A DNA stretch of 64,000 bases from Aquimarina sp. RZ0. Lineage in GTDB: Bacteria > Bacteroidota > Bacteroidia > Flavobacteriales > Flavobacteriaceae. The stretch's first letter is position 1. Each line of letters begins with the position of its first letter. A program made the position numbers and the translations under genes. The stretch lies in NCBI RefSeq assembly GCF_008370685.1, contig NZ_VTZU01000027.1, forward strand, positions 17,991 through 81,990. Direction: 5' to 3'. Positions 37,002 to 46,697 of this stretch are shown piece after piece. The notes under the pieces were generated by a model. The model searched no databases. It was given only the letters and a program-made list of their open reading frames with translations, and was not told the origin of the DNA.

Positions 37002-39779
37002 TTATTGTTTGATAACTTTTATGTTAGCGATATCATTAATATTTAATATGTATATCCCTTCACTAATTTCTTCTAAGTTGATTTCTTTTTGAGTTCCTGA
37101 TTTGATAATTTTTCCTGCGATATTGTACAATTTCCATGTGAGTTGATTTACATCACCGGGCAGATTAGTGATGGTCATCAGATCTATTGTTGGATTAGGG
37201 TACACACTGATATTTTTGTTAATCAATTCAAAATCATCAGTACTCAATGTAACACCATTACTAGTACCCGGAGTAGGTACGCTAAAAACAATATATTCTG
37301 AGTCTGCATCTACTTTGGCTCCATAAGAAGTATCTGTATCTATATCAGTAAACGAAACTTGTTGTAGTAATGTGGTAGCATCTGGCGCAGTGAGCAGTAC
37401 TTCATCTGTTCCTTTTAGACTAAACCCTAAGTGATTTTCTCCTTGACTCAAGTCTTTATCTGCCCATAATAATAAATATCCCTTAGCCTCCACCATAGTT
37501 TTACTGGCATCTGTGTCCGGAATTCTCCATTTTAGGGGTTCAGTAGGCTTATCCGAAATATAATATCCTGCTACATTAACAGGAATATCTGTTGGGTTGT
37601 AGATCTCAATCCAATCATCAAATTCTCCATTTTCGTCCGCAATAGTAGTATCATTTTTCCCTTGAACTTCATTAATAACTACATCAGTAGTCGCCGTAAT
37701 TATAGGTTCAAAAATTGCCGTAACACTAGCATTTTTAGAAAAAACAGGAGCTATCTCTATAGCGGTACCAGTAACATCTCCTTCCCATCTCACAAATCTA
37801 TATCCTGGTAATGCTTCTGTAGAAAGTTTTAAAGGAATATTACTAAAATAAGTTCCTGTAAAAATTTCTTTTATAGATTTTACGCCATGTACTCTTACAA
37901 ACCCTTTATTGATATCTGAACTTTCATAGGTTACTTGTATAGGGGCTTCTAAAGAATATTCATTTTTTATTCTTGTAAAAATAGCTGTATCCAATCTTCC
38001 TTCTATATCTGTTCTAAGGGCATCAATATTCTCTTTCCACTCTGCCAGATTTGCAAAAGGAGGCTTATTAAAATCATTATAACCATGATCTATAGCTAAT
38101 TGAGAATTTATAACTGCGTGTGCAGGGATCTCACTTTCTAATTCTCTTTCCATAGCATCTAGAATACCAACAGAACGTTCTCTATTATAAATATGATTTA
38201 TAATAGTTGCAATAAATTGTAGCGCTTCATTTTTATAGGGTATATGCAAAACCATTTCAGAAGGAACAAGGGAAGAAACACGCATCGGACCAATCAATGG
38301 CACATGATCTTCTCCACGTAATCCAAAAATTGCATCAAAATCATGCATAAAATAATGATTTTCATGTTTTGTTTTATCTGTTAAATCTTTCCAACTACCA
38401 AAACCATATTCGTTAAGTGCTGAATATTTTTTCAAAAAATGGACATTAACATGATCATTAAAGTTTAATCTCTTCTCTAATACTTCTCTATCAGTTGTAA
38501 AATCATATCGAATCAGATCTCGCTCATTTATAGAAAACTCACCTTCTTTTAACTCAAAATTATGTCGTATATAAGCGTTATCATCATCTTCTCTAACATT
38601 TATGATTCCCTGGTATATAGAATTCACATATAATACTGCCGGTCGATAGCCTTCAAAAGGAAAATCTGCCAGATTATCTTCACTTAATAACCTTGAAATA
38701 AAAGCGTCTCTAATATGCGTCTCTGACCAATCTTGACTCGCATTTCTTAAAAGAAATCTTTTAAATTTATTTATATTTTTATTTGGGTACATCTTATGAT
38801 CAAAATCCCCATCTCCATATATATTATCTGCTTCTACCCTACCATTCAATTGTGGTTTGTATTTTGATGAATTACCAGAGCCTTCAAAATTAGCATATTG
38901 ATTAATGACCGTAGTCCCATCAGTTTCTATAAAATTGAATTCTACCCTACCATCAATAAATTTATTACTCAAATGATTATCAGCAGTTAGTAATATAACT
39001 GGTAATTCATGAGTTGCTCCAATAATGTATGATCTATATTCTATAATACTATATTCTGATGGTGATTTTATTACAATTACTTTTAATGGTGTGTTTTTAT
39101 CAATAGTAATTGGTGAGTTATAGCGCATAGAAGAGGCGTTTGGTGTTGTGCCATCTGTTGTATAATATATTTGATCTTCACCAGTACTTGTTATTGTTAC
39201 TATCTGAGTCGATGCATATACTCCAGAGGGAACACTTATAGCTATACCTGCATCTATGTATGTAAATGCAGAACTGTCAATATTTTCTATAGTAGGCGTC
39301 GGATTGCTTAGAAAAGAATAACTTGCATCACTAAGACGACCATACGATATATCATTTTGTATGACTGGATATTCTATTTTGTGTACTTCAACCTTATCTG
39401 TTCCAGAAAGAATAATTGTTTCTCCAGAAGAAGACAGCTTAAAGTTTGTATGCAAACCTGAGTTCTCGCCATCTGCAAATACTAATAAAAAATCATTCCC
39501 AGGAATAGCAGTCCCTATAGGGAAAGCCCACTTATCAGGTTCATCAATATCGTCACTCAAAAAATAACCGCCAATATCCACAGGTAATGAACTTGTATTT
39601 TTCAATTCTATCCAATCTGTATATTTATTACTATCAGGGTCTTTATACGTATTAATATTTTTTGCCAGAATTTCATTAATAATTACTTCTTGAGAAAATG
39701 CCGAAGAAGTAAATATCCATAATAGAAGAAGTGTGTGTTTCATATTATTTATGTGTTTCATATTATTTATGTGTTTCAT
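37002..39779 (-). CDS. CotH kinase-family T9SS-exported protein, copy 1
   Basis: Large surface protein of about 925 aa. Order: signal peptide (MKHTLLLLWIFTSSAFS), lamin-tail domain (VIINEILAKNI, about 30-135), chitobiase C-terminal-like domain (about 190-250), CotH kinase domain (about 255-610, with LRNASQDWSETHIRDAF, YVNSIYQGIINVRED and the metal-site-like FMHDFDAIFG), an InlB-like repeat (FVRWEGDVTG), a second lamin-tail domain and a T9SS sorting domain (SVYPNPTIDLMT). CotH of Bacillus phosphorylates spore-coat proteins. Three in-frame ATGs (39779, 39761, 39743) arise from an 18-bp tandem repeat; the last gives the standard signal peptide. It is a paralogue of the divergent gene at 40075. 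Confidence 0.83.
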   Translation of the reverse strand: MKHINNMKHINNMKHTLLLLWIFTSSAFSQEVIINEILAKNINTYKDPDSNKYTDWIELKNTSSLPVDIGGYFLSDDIDEPDKWAFPIGTAIPGNDFLLVFADGENSGLHTNFKLSSSGETIILSGTDKVEVHKIEYPVIQNDISYGRLSDASYSFLSNPTPTIENIDSSAFTYIDAGIAISVPSGVYASTQIVTITSTGEDQIYYTTDGTTPNASSMRYNSPITIDKNTPLKVIVIKSPSEYSIIEYRSYIIGATHELPVILLTADNHLSNKFIDGRVEFNFIETDGTTVINQYANFEGSGNSSKYKPQLNGRVEADNIYGDGDFDHKMYPNKNINKFKRFLLRNASQDWSETHIRDAFISRLLSEDNLADFPFEGYRPAVLYVNSIYQGIINVREDDDNAYIRHNFELKEGEFSINERDLIRYDFTTDREVLEKRLNFNDHVNVHFLKKYSALNEYGFGSWKDLTDKTKHENHYFMHDFDAIFGLRGEDHVPLIGPMRVSSLVPSEMVLHIPYKNEALQFIATIINHIYNRERSVGILDAMERELESEIPAHAVINSQLAIDHGYNDFNKPPFANLAEWKENIDALRTDIEGRLDTAIFTRIKNEYSLEAPIQVTYESSDINKGFVRVHGVKSIKEIFTGTYFSNIPLKLSTEALPGYRFVRWEGDVTGTAIEIAPVFSKNASVTAIFEPIITATTDVVINEVQGKNDTTIADENGEFDDWIEIYNPTDIPVNVAGYYISDKPTEPLKWRIPDTDASKTMVEAKGYLLLWADKDLSQGENHLGFSLKGTDEVLLTAPDATTLLQQVSFTDIDTDTSYGAKVDADSEYIVFSVPTPGTSNGVTLSTDDFELINKNISVYPNPTIDLMTITNLPGDVNQLTWKLYNIAGKIIKSGTQKEINLEEISEGIYILNINDIANIKVIKQ
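39741..39779 (-). repeat. 18-bp tandem repeat duplicating the start codon of CotH-1
   Basis: On the minus strand the unit ATGAAACACATAAATAAT occurs twice in tandem, then a third ATGAAACAC begins the signal peptide. The protein can read MKHINN twice before MKHTLL. This looks like slipped-strand expansion at the translation start. Confidence 0.85.
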
Positions 39780-40074
39780 ATCATATAAAACTATTTAAAG
39801 CATAAATACCCTACCCACAACCCTACGAATTTTATTTATTACGAGAGAATATTATAAACTACCTCAAGCATTATATCTCTTTTTATAAAGCACATACCCT
39901 ATTCATTGTTTTTATACCTGGCTAAAGCTTACAACATTTTTTTTGAAAAATGGTATTAAATTTTAATTATAAATTCTGCGGCAAAACATGTAGGTTTTTT
40001 TATTCTAAATATATACATAAAAAGAGGTAGGGTATATAGAAATACATCCGTTATATCCCTAAACAATTATAACT
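39780..40074. other. Divergent promoter region of the CotH pair
   Basis: Nearly 300 bp of AT-rich DNA between the two divergent CotH genes. No perfect TAnnTTTG box is seen on either strand. A GGTAGGGTATAT near 40027 and ATACCCTACCC near 39806 form an inverted pair (GGTAGGGTAT / ATACCCTACC), so each gene has a copy of the same sequence in its upstream region. Confidence 0.45.
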
Positions 40075-42855
40075 ATGAAACACTTATCAATCATTTTTTA
40101 CTTTTTAATTCTAACAACAAACGCTCAAAATATTGTAATTAATGAACTGCAGGCCAAAAATGTAATAACTCTTCAAGAAAACTGTGATGGTAGAGGATGT
40201 CCTGATTGGATAGAATTACACAATACAACCAATGCAAATATTGACATAAGTAACTATTTTTTAAGTGATGACCCCAATGATGTTATGAAATGGCAAATGC
40301 CTGCAGGAACGGTTATAAATGCAAACGGATTTTTGCTGTTATTTGGTGAAAATGCTTTCTCTACAACTGCTATCAAAGTTAATTTTAACTTATCTACAAG
40401 TGGAGAAACACTTGTATTATCAGATGCATCAGGAACAGAAATCCAACAATTAACGTATCCAGCCATCCAAAATGATATTTCTTATGGCAGAATTGATAAT
40501 GGTACGTATACCTTTATGACTCCCCCTAGTCCAAGAGATACCAACCCGGATACTACTGCTTTTGAATATTTGGATAGTAACCTAACAGTTAGTTTACCAT
40601 CAGGACTTTATCCATCATCTCAACCTGTTGAGTTAACGCACAGCGGAACAGGAACTATATACTATACCCTTGATGGTACTACGCCAACAATAAACTCTAC
40701 ACCATATACAGGACCTATTACTATTAGCAATAACACTGCACTAAAAGCAATAGTTATAGAAAATGCAAACCTATTTAGTATTGTAGAAAACAGATCATAC
40801 ATTATTGGAGCAACTCATGAATTACCAATAGTATTATTAACCTCTGATAATTCTTCAAAAACTGTCGCTCGAAGAAACAAAGAGGTAATAGATGGTCGGG
40901 TAGAATTCAATTTTATAGAAACTGATGGAACTACGGTCATTAGTCAATACGCAAATTTTAGAGAATCCGGTAATGCATCCAGAGCTTTAATACCCCAATT
41001 AAATGGAAAGATTGAAGCTAGTAAATTATATGGTGATAGCGATTTTGATCATAAAATGTTCCCAAATAAAACCGTAGATGAGTTTGGTAGTATTTATCTT
41101 CGTAATTCCAGTCAAGATTGGTTTTATACACACCTGAGAGATGCTTTTGTATCAAGACTTATGGGAAGTGACAATCTAACAAATTTTTCTTTTGAAGGCT
41201 ATCGCCCGGCAGTATTATATGTAAATTCCATATACCAGGGAATCATAAATATAAGAGAAGATGATGATAATGATTATATAAGACATAATTTTAATTTAGA
41301 GAATGGTGAATTCGTAATACGAGGGAGTAGGTCTAATTTATTTATTAAGCCTGATGCACCTTTACCTACCGACAGGGAAGCACTGAATAGCATAATTAAT
41401 TTTAATAACTACACCAATATCAGAATGTTGATCAATTATTCTGATCTAGGTGAAAGAGGATTTAACTGGTGGGAAGACCTTTCTGGTAAAACAGGGCAAC
41501 GTTATCATTATCTTATACACGATTTTGATTTTAGTTTTGGTAGAGGTTTTAGTGGAGTCTCCAACCTAACAGATCCAATGGAAGTATCATCGCTTTTGGA
41601 TAATGAAATAGATACTAATCCAGCATACCGAAGCGAAGCTTTACAATTTGTAGCTGCAGCATTGAATCACATATATAATACCAGCAGAGTCATTGCTATA
41701 TTGGATGAAATGGAGGCTGAATTAGAAAATGAAATCCCAGCACACGGTCTTGTGAATACGAGATTAAACATGGAACGACCTCGTCCTTTTAACACACCTC
41801 CTTTTGCCAATCTCACTGAATGGAAACAAAATATGGAAGATCTGAGAAATAATATTAGAAATCGAGTAGATGATGATATTTTTAATAGAATACAGACTGA
41901 GTATAGTTTGGATACTCCCATAGATGTAAGTTACAGTAGTTCTGATATCAATCAGGGATTTGTGCGAGTTCATGAAATAAAAATACAAGAAGAAACAGCT
42001 ACAGGCACATATTTTAGTAATATTCCTTTAAAACTTACCGCAGAAGCATTACCAGGATTCAGGTTTGTACGTTGGGAAGGTGATGCTACAGGAAATACAG
42101 TTGATATCGCTCCTGTTTTTAGTGCTAATGCAGCAGTGACTGCCATTTTTGAACCTATTACGGCTATAACAAATGACGCAGTAATTAACGAAGTACAAGG
42201 AAAAAATGATAGTACAATTACTGACGAAAATGGAGAATATGATGACTGGATTGAAATTTACAACCCAGGATCAACGCCGATTAATCTGGCAGGACTATAC
42301 TTTTCTGATAGTTTTTCGGATCCTCTAAAATGGCAAATCCCAGATACCGATGCTTCTAAGACTACAGTAGCTGCTAATGGTTATTTGTTACTTTGGGCAG
42401 ATAATGACCCGTCACAAGGCGAAAATCATTTAGGATTTAAATTAAAAGGATCAGACCAGATTGTAGTAACGTATTCTGATGGTATTACCGAGAAACAACG
42501 TATTGAGTTTACAGATATAGAATCAGACCAATCTTATGGAGCAGAAAATGACGTAGCTACTAATTTTATTTTATTTACAGCACCTACTCCTAATGCTACT
42601 AACAAGACAAGTACTTTAGATATTTCAGACTTTGAAAAAGACAGTTTTAGTGTTTATCCAAATCCTACGCGCTATGGAGTAACTATTAATACGCCTCCGT
42701 CTCAACTAAGTACTTTAAATTGGAAAATCTATACTATTAACGGAAGCCTACTTGATTCTGGAACAGGAAATAAGGTAGCTATGCAAGACTTAAGTAGTGG
42801 TTTTTATTTTATTAAAATCAATAATAAAACTACTCTGAAAATAATCAAACAATAA
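40075..42855 (+). CDS. CotH kinase-family T9SS-exported protein, copy 2
   Basis: 926-aa paralogue of copy 1 with the same architecture: signal peptide (MKHLSIIFYFLILTTNAQ), lamin-tail domain (VINELQAKNVIT), chitobiase C-terminal-like domain, CotH domain (LRNSSQDWFYTHLRDAF, YVNSIYQGIINIRED, LIHDFDFSFGRG), InlB-like repeat (RFVRWEGDATG), second lamin-tail domain and T9SS sorting domain (FSVYPNPTRYGVT). Differences include an insertion with a disulfide-like CDGRGCPDW in the first domain and FVIRGSRSNLF in the kinase region. The pair probably arose by inverted duplication. The protein partner or substrate is unknown. Confidence 0.83.
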   Translation: MKHLSIIFYFLILTTNAQNIVINELQAKNVITLQENCDGRGCPDWIELHNTTNANIDISNYFLSDDPNDVMKWQMPAGTVINANGFLLLFGENAFSTTAIKVNFNLSTSGETLVLSDASGTEIQQLTYPAIQNDISYGRIDNGTYTFMTPPSPRDTNPDTTAFEYLDSNLTVSLPSGLYPSSQPVELTHSGTGTIYYTLDGTTPTINSTPYTGPITISNNTALKAIVIENANLFSIVENRSYIIGATHELPIVLLTSDNSSKTVARRNKEVIDGRVEFNFIETDGTTVISQYANFRESGNASRALIPQLNGKIEASKLYGDSDFDHKMFPNKTVDEFGSIYLRNSSQDWFYTHLRDAFVSRLMGSDNLTNFSFEGYRPAVLYVNSIYQGIINIREDDDNDYIRHNFNLENGEFVIRGSRSNLFIKPDAPLPTDREALNSIINFNNYTNIRMLINYSDLGERGFNWWEDLSGKTGQRYHYLIHDFDFSFGRGFSGVSNLTDPMEVSSLLDNEIDTNPAYRSEALQFVAAALNHIYNTSRVIAILDEMEAELENEIPAHGLVNTRLNMERPRPFNTPPFANLTEWKQNMEDLRNNIRNRVDDDIFNRIQTEYSLDTPIDVSYSSSDINQGFVRVHEIKIQEETATGTYFSNIPLKLTAEALPGFRFVRWEGDATGNTVDIAPVFSANAAVTAIFEPITAITNDAVINEVQGKNDSTITDENGEYDDWIEIYNPGSTPINLAGLYFSDSFSDPLKWQIPDTDASKTTVAANGYLLLWADNDPSQGENHLGFKLKGSDQIVVTYSDGITEKQRIEFTDIESDQSYGAENDVATNFILFTAPTPNATNKTSTLDISDFEKDSFSVYPNPTRYGVTINTPPSQLSTLNWKIYTINGSLLDSGTGNKVAMQDLSSGFYFIKINNKTTLKIIKQ

Positions 42856-42912
42856 TTTTTTATGACGATCTTTTGATCTATTTCACCAGAATATAATTAT
42901 TGAATTTTGACA

Positions 42913-42959
42913 TTATAAAAAGTAAAAATCATCATTGAGATGATTTTTACTTTTTATAA
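42913..42959. terminator. Bidirectional intrinsic terminator
   Basis: Arms at 42913-42933 and 42939-42959 are a perfect 21-bp inverted repeat around a five-base loop, with T-rich tails on both strands. It separates the convergent CotH-2 and cysteine desulfurase genes. Confidence 0.9.
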
Positions 42960-42975
42960 CCAGATATGATTTACA

Positions 42976-44124
42976 CTAGTCAATTACAAATCCCTTCAGT
43001 ACTCCAATAACATAATCTACTTCTGCTTTAGTATTGTATCTGGAAAAAGAAAATCTAATAGACGGTTTTAGCAGGTCTTCTTCAGAAAGAATCTCTGTAA
43101 GTACGTGAGAACCTTGATTACTTCCACTCTGACAGGCGCTTCCTTTAGAACATGCAATTCCGTTTATATCTAATTGAAATAATAAAACTCCTGCATTTTC
43201 TGGAGCTACAGGAATACAAACATTAATCAGAGTATAAGTGCAATGCAATATATCATTGCAATTCGCATTGAATTTAACACCTCTAATATGTTGCCGCAAT
43301 TGTTCCACAAAATATTGCTTAAGTTCAGATATATAAGCCTTTTCCTCGTCCAAATGTTCATATGCCAATGTTAAAGCTTCGGCCATGCCTACAATATTAT
43401 GAACTCCTTCTGTACCTCCTCTATAGCCTCGCTCCTGTTCTCCTCCATAAATTAAAGGTTTAAGCCCCGAATTTTTTCTTAAATAAGCAAAACCAACTCC
43501 TTTAGGCCCATGAAATTTATGAGCGCTGACAGCCGTAAAATCAATATTTAATTGCTCTAAATCAACTTTTAAATGCCCTATCGATTGTACCATATCACTA
43601 TGAAAAAGTGCATGATGTTCTTTACATAAAGCACCTACTCTATCTATGTCTAAGATTGTACCAATTTCATTATTAACATGCATAAGGCTTACCAGTACTT
43701 TTGAATATGTACTTCTTAACAATTGTTCTAAGTGTGTATAATCTATTGCCCCTTGTGAGTCAACAGCTACATAACTCACTGCTATTCCTGTTTGTGTTTG
43801 TATTTCCTGAACGGTATGCAATACCGCATGATGCTCTATTTTGGAGGTAATAATATGCTCCACTCCTAAATCTCTGACGGCACTATTAAGTGCTAAGTTA
43901 TCAGCTTCTGTTCCTCCAGAGGTAAAGATAATTTCTGAAGCTTTTACTCCAAGATGTTTAGCTATATTCTTTCTAGCTTTTTCTATATGGTTTTTGGCTG
44001 ATCTTCCATACCCGTGAGAAGAAGATGGATTGCCATAATCTTCTTGTAAAACCGTTACCATTTTATCAATTACCTCAGGACGTAATTGCGTAGTCGCTGC
44101 ACTGTCAAAATAAACCTTTTGCAT
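42976..44124 (-). CDS. Cysteine desulfurase (NifS/IscS family)
   Basis: PLP enzyme of 382 aa that takes sulfur from cysteine. It starts VYFDSAATTQLRPEV, with FTSGGTEADNLAL, the PLP lysine in SAHKFHGPKGVGF near residue 203 and the catalytic cysteine loop ACSKGSACQSGSNQGSH near 328. The ATG at 44124 is preferred over an upstream TTG. No isc or suf partner is nearby, so its client (Fe-S, tRNA thiolation) cannot be told. The long loop fits the IscS/NifS group rather than SufS. Confidence 0.88.
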   Translation of the reverse strand: MQKVYFDSAATTQLRPEVIDKMVTVLQEDYGNPSSSHGYGRSAKNHIEKARKNIAKHLGVKASEIIFTSGGTEADNLALNSAVRDLGVEHIITSKIEHHAVLHTVQEIQTQTGIAVSYVAVDSQGAIDYTHLEQLLRSTYSKVLVSLMHVNNEIGTILDIDRVGALCKEHHALFHSDMVQSIGHLKVDLEQLNIDFTAVSAHKFHGPKGVGFAYLRKNSGLKPLIYGGEQERGYRGGTEGVHNIVGMAEALTLAYEHLDEEKAYISELKQYFVEQLRQHIRGVKFNANCNDILHCTYTLINVCIPVAPENAGVLLFQLDINGIACSKGSACQSGSNQGSHVLTEILSEEDLLKPSIRFSFSRYNTKAEVDYVIGVLKGFVID

Positions 44125-44451
44125 TAAATTCAAAAATTAGTAGATAATTCAATAAAAAAATGAGGTATATCAATAATATATTTAATACTAATACCTTTTT
44201 ATAAGAGGAAGTGGTTTAAACTTTTTTGATCGAGACAAAAATCTATACCACCTGCCAATATTTATATTTTAGAACACAAAACTAGTTCAAATAAAATTAT
44301 TTTCATCACGGTACGTTATAATCTTTCAATTCGCCTATTTTTGTCAAAAAATATAATTGAGATAGCGATTGAATAGGAACATTTATAAATTTCATTCGTC
44401 TTTATCCTTACAAACTCTAACGTTTGCTCTATAATTTTAGAGAAAATTAAG
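44125..44451. other. Upstream region of the tandem lipoprotein genes
   Basis: Divergent region. TATTTTTG at 44336-44343 is a perfect TAnnTTTG box facing the lipoprotein genes, about 109 bp from their GTG; no TTG is properly placed. Nothing else stands out. Confidence 0.35.
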
Positions 44452-45591
44452 GTGTTACTAATTTTAAACATACGATCAGTGAGAAGCTTTTTTATTTTTT
44501 TCATACTTCTTTTGGTAATCTCTTGTGATGATGGAGATATTATCATTACCAGTTTTGAGTTTGATGATGTTAACCTCCAACTTTGTGAAGGTGCACTCCC
44601 TAATGAATTTGTTTTCTTTAAAATAAACACTTCTACGAATGAAGCAATATCTTATAATTTTATAGATGATACATATTCTGAAAGGGAAGAAACTGAGGAA
44701 CCCATACTTATAGATTTAGAAAACACCAATAATACATTAATATACCGACAGTTTAATACTGCTATTACTGCAGATTATTATTGCAATAATATTCCTGATA
44801 GTGATATTATAGTAACTGAAGAATTGATAAGTATAGGTGGACAAGCCCGAATAATTAATGAAATTGTAAGTGAAGATGATAATGATGGTGTAGAAGCTAC
44901 ATTAGAATCTCCTAATCAAGTTGATCCCCTTGCTGACCCGGATGAAGACGGAGTCCCTAATTATCTCGATGATGACATGAATAATAATGCTATCGGAAAT
45001 GTTGACAATGCCATTGAACCAGGATATGATTCTGACAATGACCAGATTCCTGATTTTAAAGATCAGGACGATGACGATGATAATGTAATAACCAGTGCAG
45101 AGTTGCCTAATGGAATTCCTGATGATGATAGTTTTCTGGATACAGATGGTGATACAATTCCTAACTATCTGGATGAAGATGATGATGGTGATGGTGTTTT
45201 AACCCGCGATGAGGATGTTAATGGTAATGGTAATCCCAGAGATGATGATACCGATATAGATGGTATCCCTAATTATCTGGACGATGATGATGATGGAGAT
45301 GAAGAACTTACGATAGATGAGGATATCAATAATAATGGTAATCCAATGGATGATGATAGTGATAACGATGATATCCCTAATTATCTTGATACAGATTCAC
45401 CTGATGATGTGGCGAATACTAATATGGACAATCCTGATAACCTTCCTAATACCGTAGTAACAATTTTTAGAACTACACTTGTTATTGATAACCTGGGCTT
45501 TAATCAAATGAGTGATCAATTTGCTCAAGAAGGCTTTTCATTTGGTTTTAGAGATTTTAGTACTTCAATAACAACCCCCAATAATAATTAA
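44452..45591 (+). CDS. Lipoprotein with inserted Asp-rich (thrombospondin type 3-like) segment
   Basis: A putative lipoprotein of up to 379 aa. The start is uncertain: GTG at 44452, or GTG at 44479, which gives MRSFFIFFILLLVISCDD with a clear lipobox cysteine. Residues about 145-330 are very Asp/Asn-rich repeats of the type DxDxDGIPNYLDDDDDGD, a calcium-binding pattern like thrombospondin type 3 repeats. The parts before and after resemble the next gene, so the acidic repeats look inserted into a shared domain. No T9SS domain. The function is unknown; a calcium-stabilised surface protein is likely. Confidence 0.7.
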   Translation: MLLILNIRSVRSFFIFFILLLVISCDDGDIIITSFEFDDVNLQLCEGALPNEFVFFKINTSTNEAISYNFIDDTYSEREETEEPILIDLENTNNTLIYRQFNTAITADYYCNNIPDSDIIVTEELISIGGQARIINEIVSEDDNDGVEATLESPNQVDPLADPDEDGVPNYLDDDMNNNAIGNVDNAIEPGYDSDNDQIPDFKDQDDDDDNVITSAELPNGIPDDDSFLDTDGDTIPNYLDEDDDGDGVLTRDEDVNGNGNPRDDDTDIDGIPNYLDDDDDGDEELTIDEDINNNGNPMDDDSDNDDIPNYLDTDSPDDVANTNMDNPDNLPNTVVTIFRTTLVIDNLGFNQMSDQFAQEGFSFGFRDFSTSITTPNNN

Positions 45592-45601
45592 GATTGATAA
45601 T

Positions 45602-46129
45602 ATGGTGCATAGATTTTACATATTACTACTCCTTATAGTTGTCAGCATCAGTTGTAGCGAAGGAGATATTATAGATCCATCGGTTGATTTTAGTGCCGAA
45701 TTACAAAGTTGCTCTAATGAAAACAATAACACCTTTGTTTTTTATAAAATAGATAATCAGATCAATCGATCACTATCTGTAAACTTTACCAGCTCTACCT
45801 TTAATCTTACACCAACAGCGGCAAATATTCCTGCTGAACCTATCGAAATTGATTTGAATACTACTACCAATCAACTTATATATAGAGAATTTGGAGTGAC
45901 TATCACCGGCGATGAATATTTTTGCACCAGTGTTCCTCCAAGTAATATTGGGGTTAATCAGGAATTAACAAGCTCTAATGGTACCATACAAATTGACTAT
46001 GAAGCAACAGACACCCCAAATATGTTTACCAGAACAGTCACCCTTTTAGATATAACATTAGCAGGCGATGGGATCACTATAAGACAGGAATTCTTACTAT
46101 TAGGCTCTGATATTATTACAGCAAACTAA
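45602..46129 (+). CDS. Lipoprotein paralogue without the Asp-rich insertion
   Basis: A 175-aa lipoprotein (MVHRFYILLLLIVVSISCSEGD, lipobox cysteine near 18). It aligns along its length with the flanks of the upstream protein: EGDIIDPSVDFSAELQSC with DGDIIITSFEFDDVNLQLC, then NNTFVFYKI with NEFVFFKI, and TTNQLIYREFGVTITGDEYFC with NNTLIYRQFNTAITADYYC. It begins 10 bp after that gene's stop. The pair arose by tandem duplication. Function unknown. Confidence 0.7.
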   Translation: MVHRFYILLLLIVVSISCSEGDIIDPSVDFSAELQSCSNENNNTFVFYKIDNQINRSLSVNFTSSTFNLTPTAANIPAEPIEIDLNTTTNQLIYREFGVTITGDEYFCTSVPPSNIGVNQELTSSNGTIQIDYEATDTPNMFTRTVTLLDITLAGDGITIRQEFLLLGSDIITAN

Positions 46130-46143
46130 TTGGCGTATAGAAA

Positions 46144-46692
46144 TTATTTAGGATTTTGTACTATATATACTTCCATAGCTCCCAAACCATATTTTTTATA
46201 GTCAGCATCAGATATCCTGATATTATCATATCTGTCAAATAAATAGTTAAGTTCTTCCTTTAAGACCCCTTGTCCTACCCCATGAATAAAAACAACTTTC
46301 GGGATGCGCTTACTAATCGCAAAATCCAGTTGTCTCTTTGCGGTATCTAATTGTAGGGTAATAATATCGTGATTCGCCATTCCTTTTGTAGATCTTACTA
46401 ATTTATGGATATGCAAATCTACTTCCATTACCGGAACCTCCCGTTCTTTTGGTTTTACCAACCTTCTTTTTGGTTTCTTTTTAAAAATTTCTTTTTCCAG
46501 AATATTTTTACTCACCTCTTCATAAGATGGAATTATAAGGTTTTCTGATTGCTCTTTTACTAATTCATGAAGCAAAAATATCATATCAAAACCATCTTCA
46601 GATTCGATTGTAATTTCATTTTTCATAACAGAGACTACCTTACCCCTTATAGGTTCATCCAATACAGAAACTTTATCCCCTACTTTAATCAT
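46144..46692 (-). CDS. Smr-domain (MutS2 C-terminal-like) protein with DUF2027-type N-terminus
   Basis: A 182-aa protein. The N-terminal segment (IKVGDKVSVLDEPIRGKVVSV) is a small beta-barrel as in DUF2027 proteins. The C-terminal Smr domain has VMEVDLHIHKLV (DLHxxH-like) and VVFIHGVGQGVLKEEL (HGxGxG), the nuclease-like signature. It is shorter than MutS2 and lacks the ATPase. It may act on nucleic acid. The gene lies 5 bp downstream of a small membrane protein gene. Confidence 0.85.
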   Translation of the reverse strand: MIKVGDKVSVLDEPIRGKVVSVMKNEITIESEDGFDMIFLLHELVKEQSENLIIPSYEEVSKNILEKEIFKKKPKRRLVKPKEREVPVMEVDLHIHKLVRSTKGMANHDIITLQLDTAKRQLDFAISKRIPKVVFIHGVGQGVLKEELNYLFDRYDNIRISDADYKKYGLGAMEVYIVQNPK

Positions 46693-46697
46693 AACAC

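Noticed and set aside
39741..39779. Short tandem repeats as a CRISPR array
   Set aside because: Units are adjacent without spacers and form part of a coding start; no cas gene is present. No CRISPR array was seen anywhere in the window.
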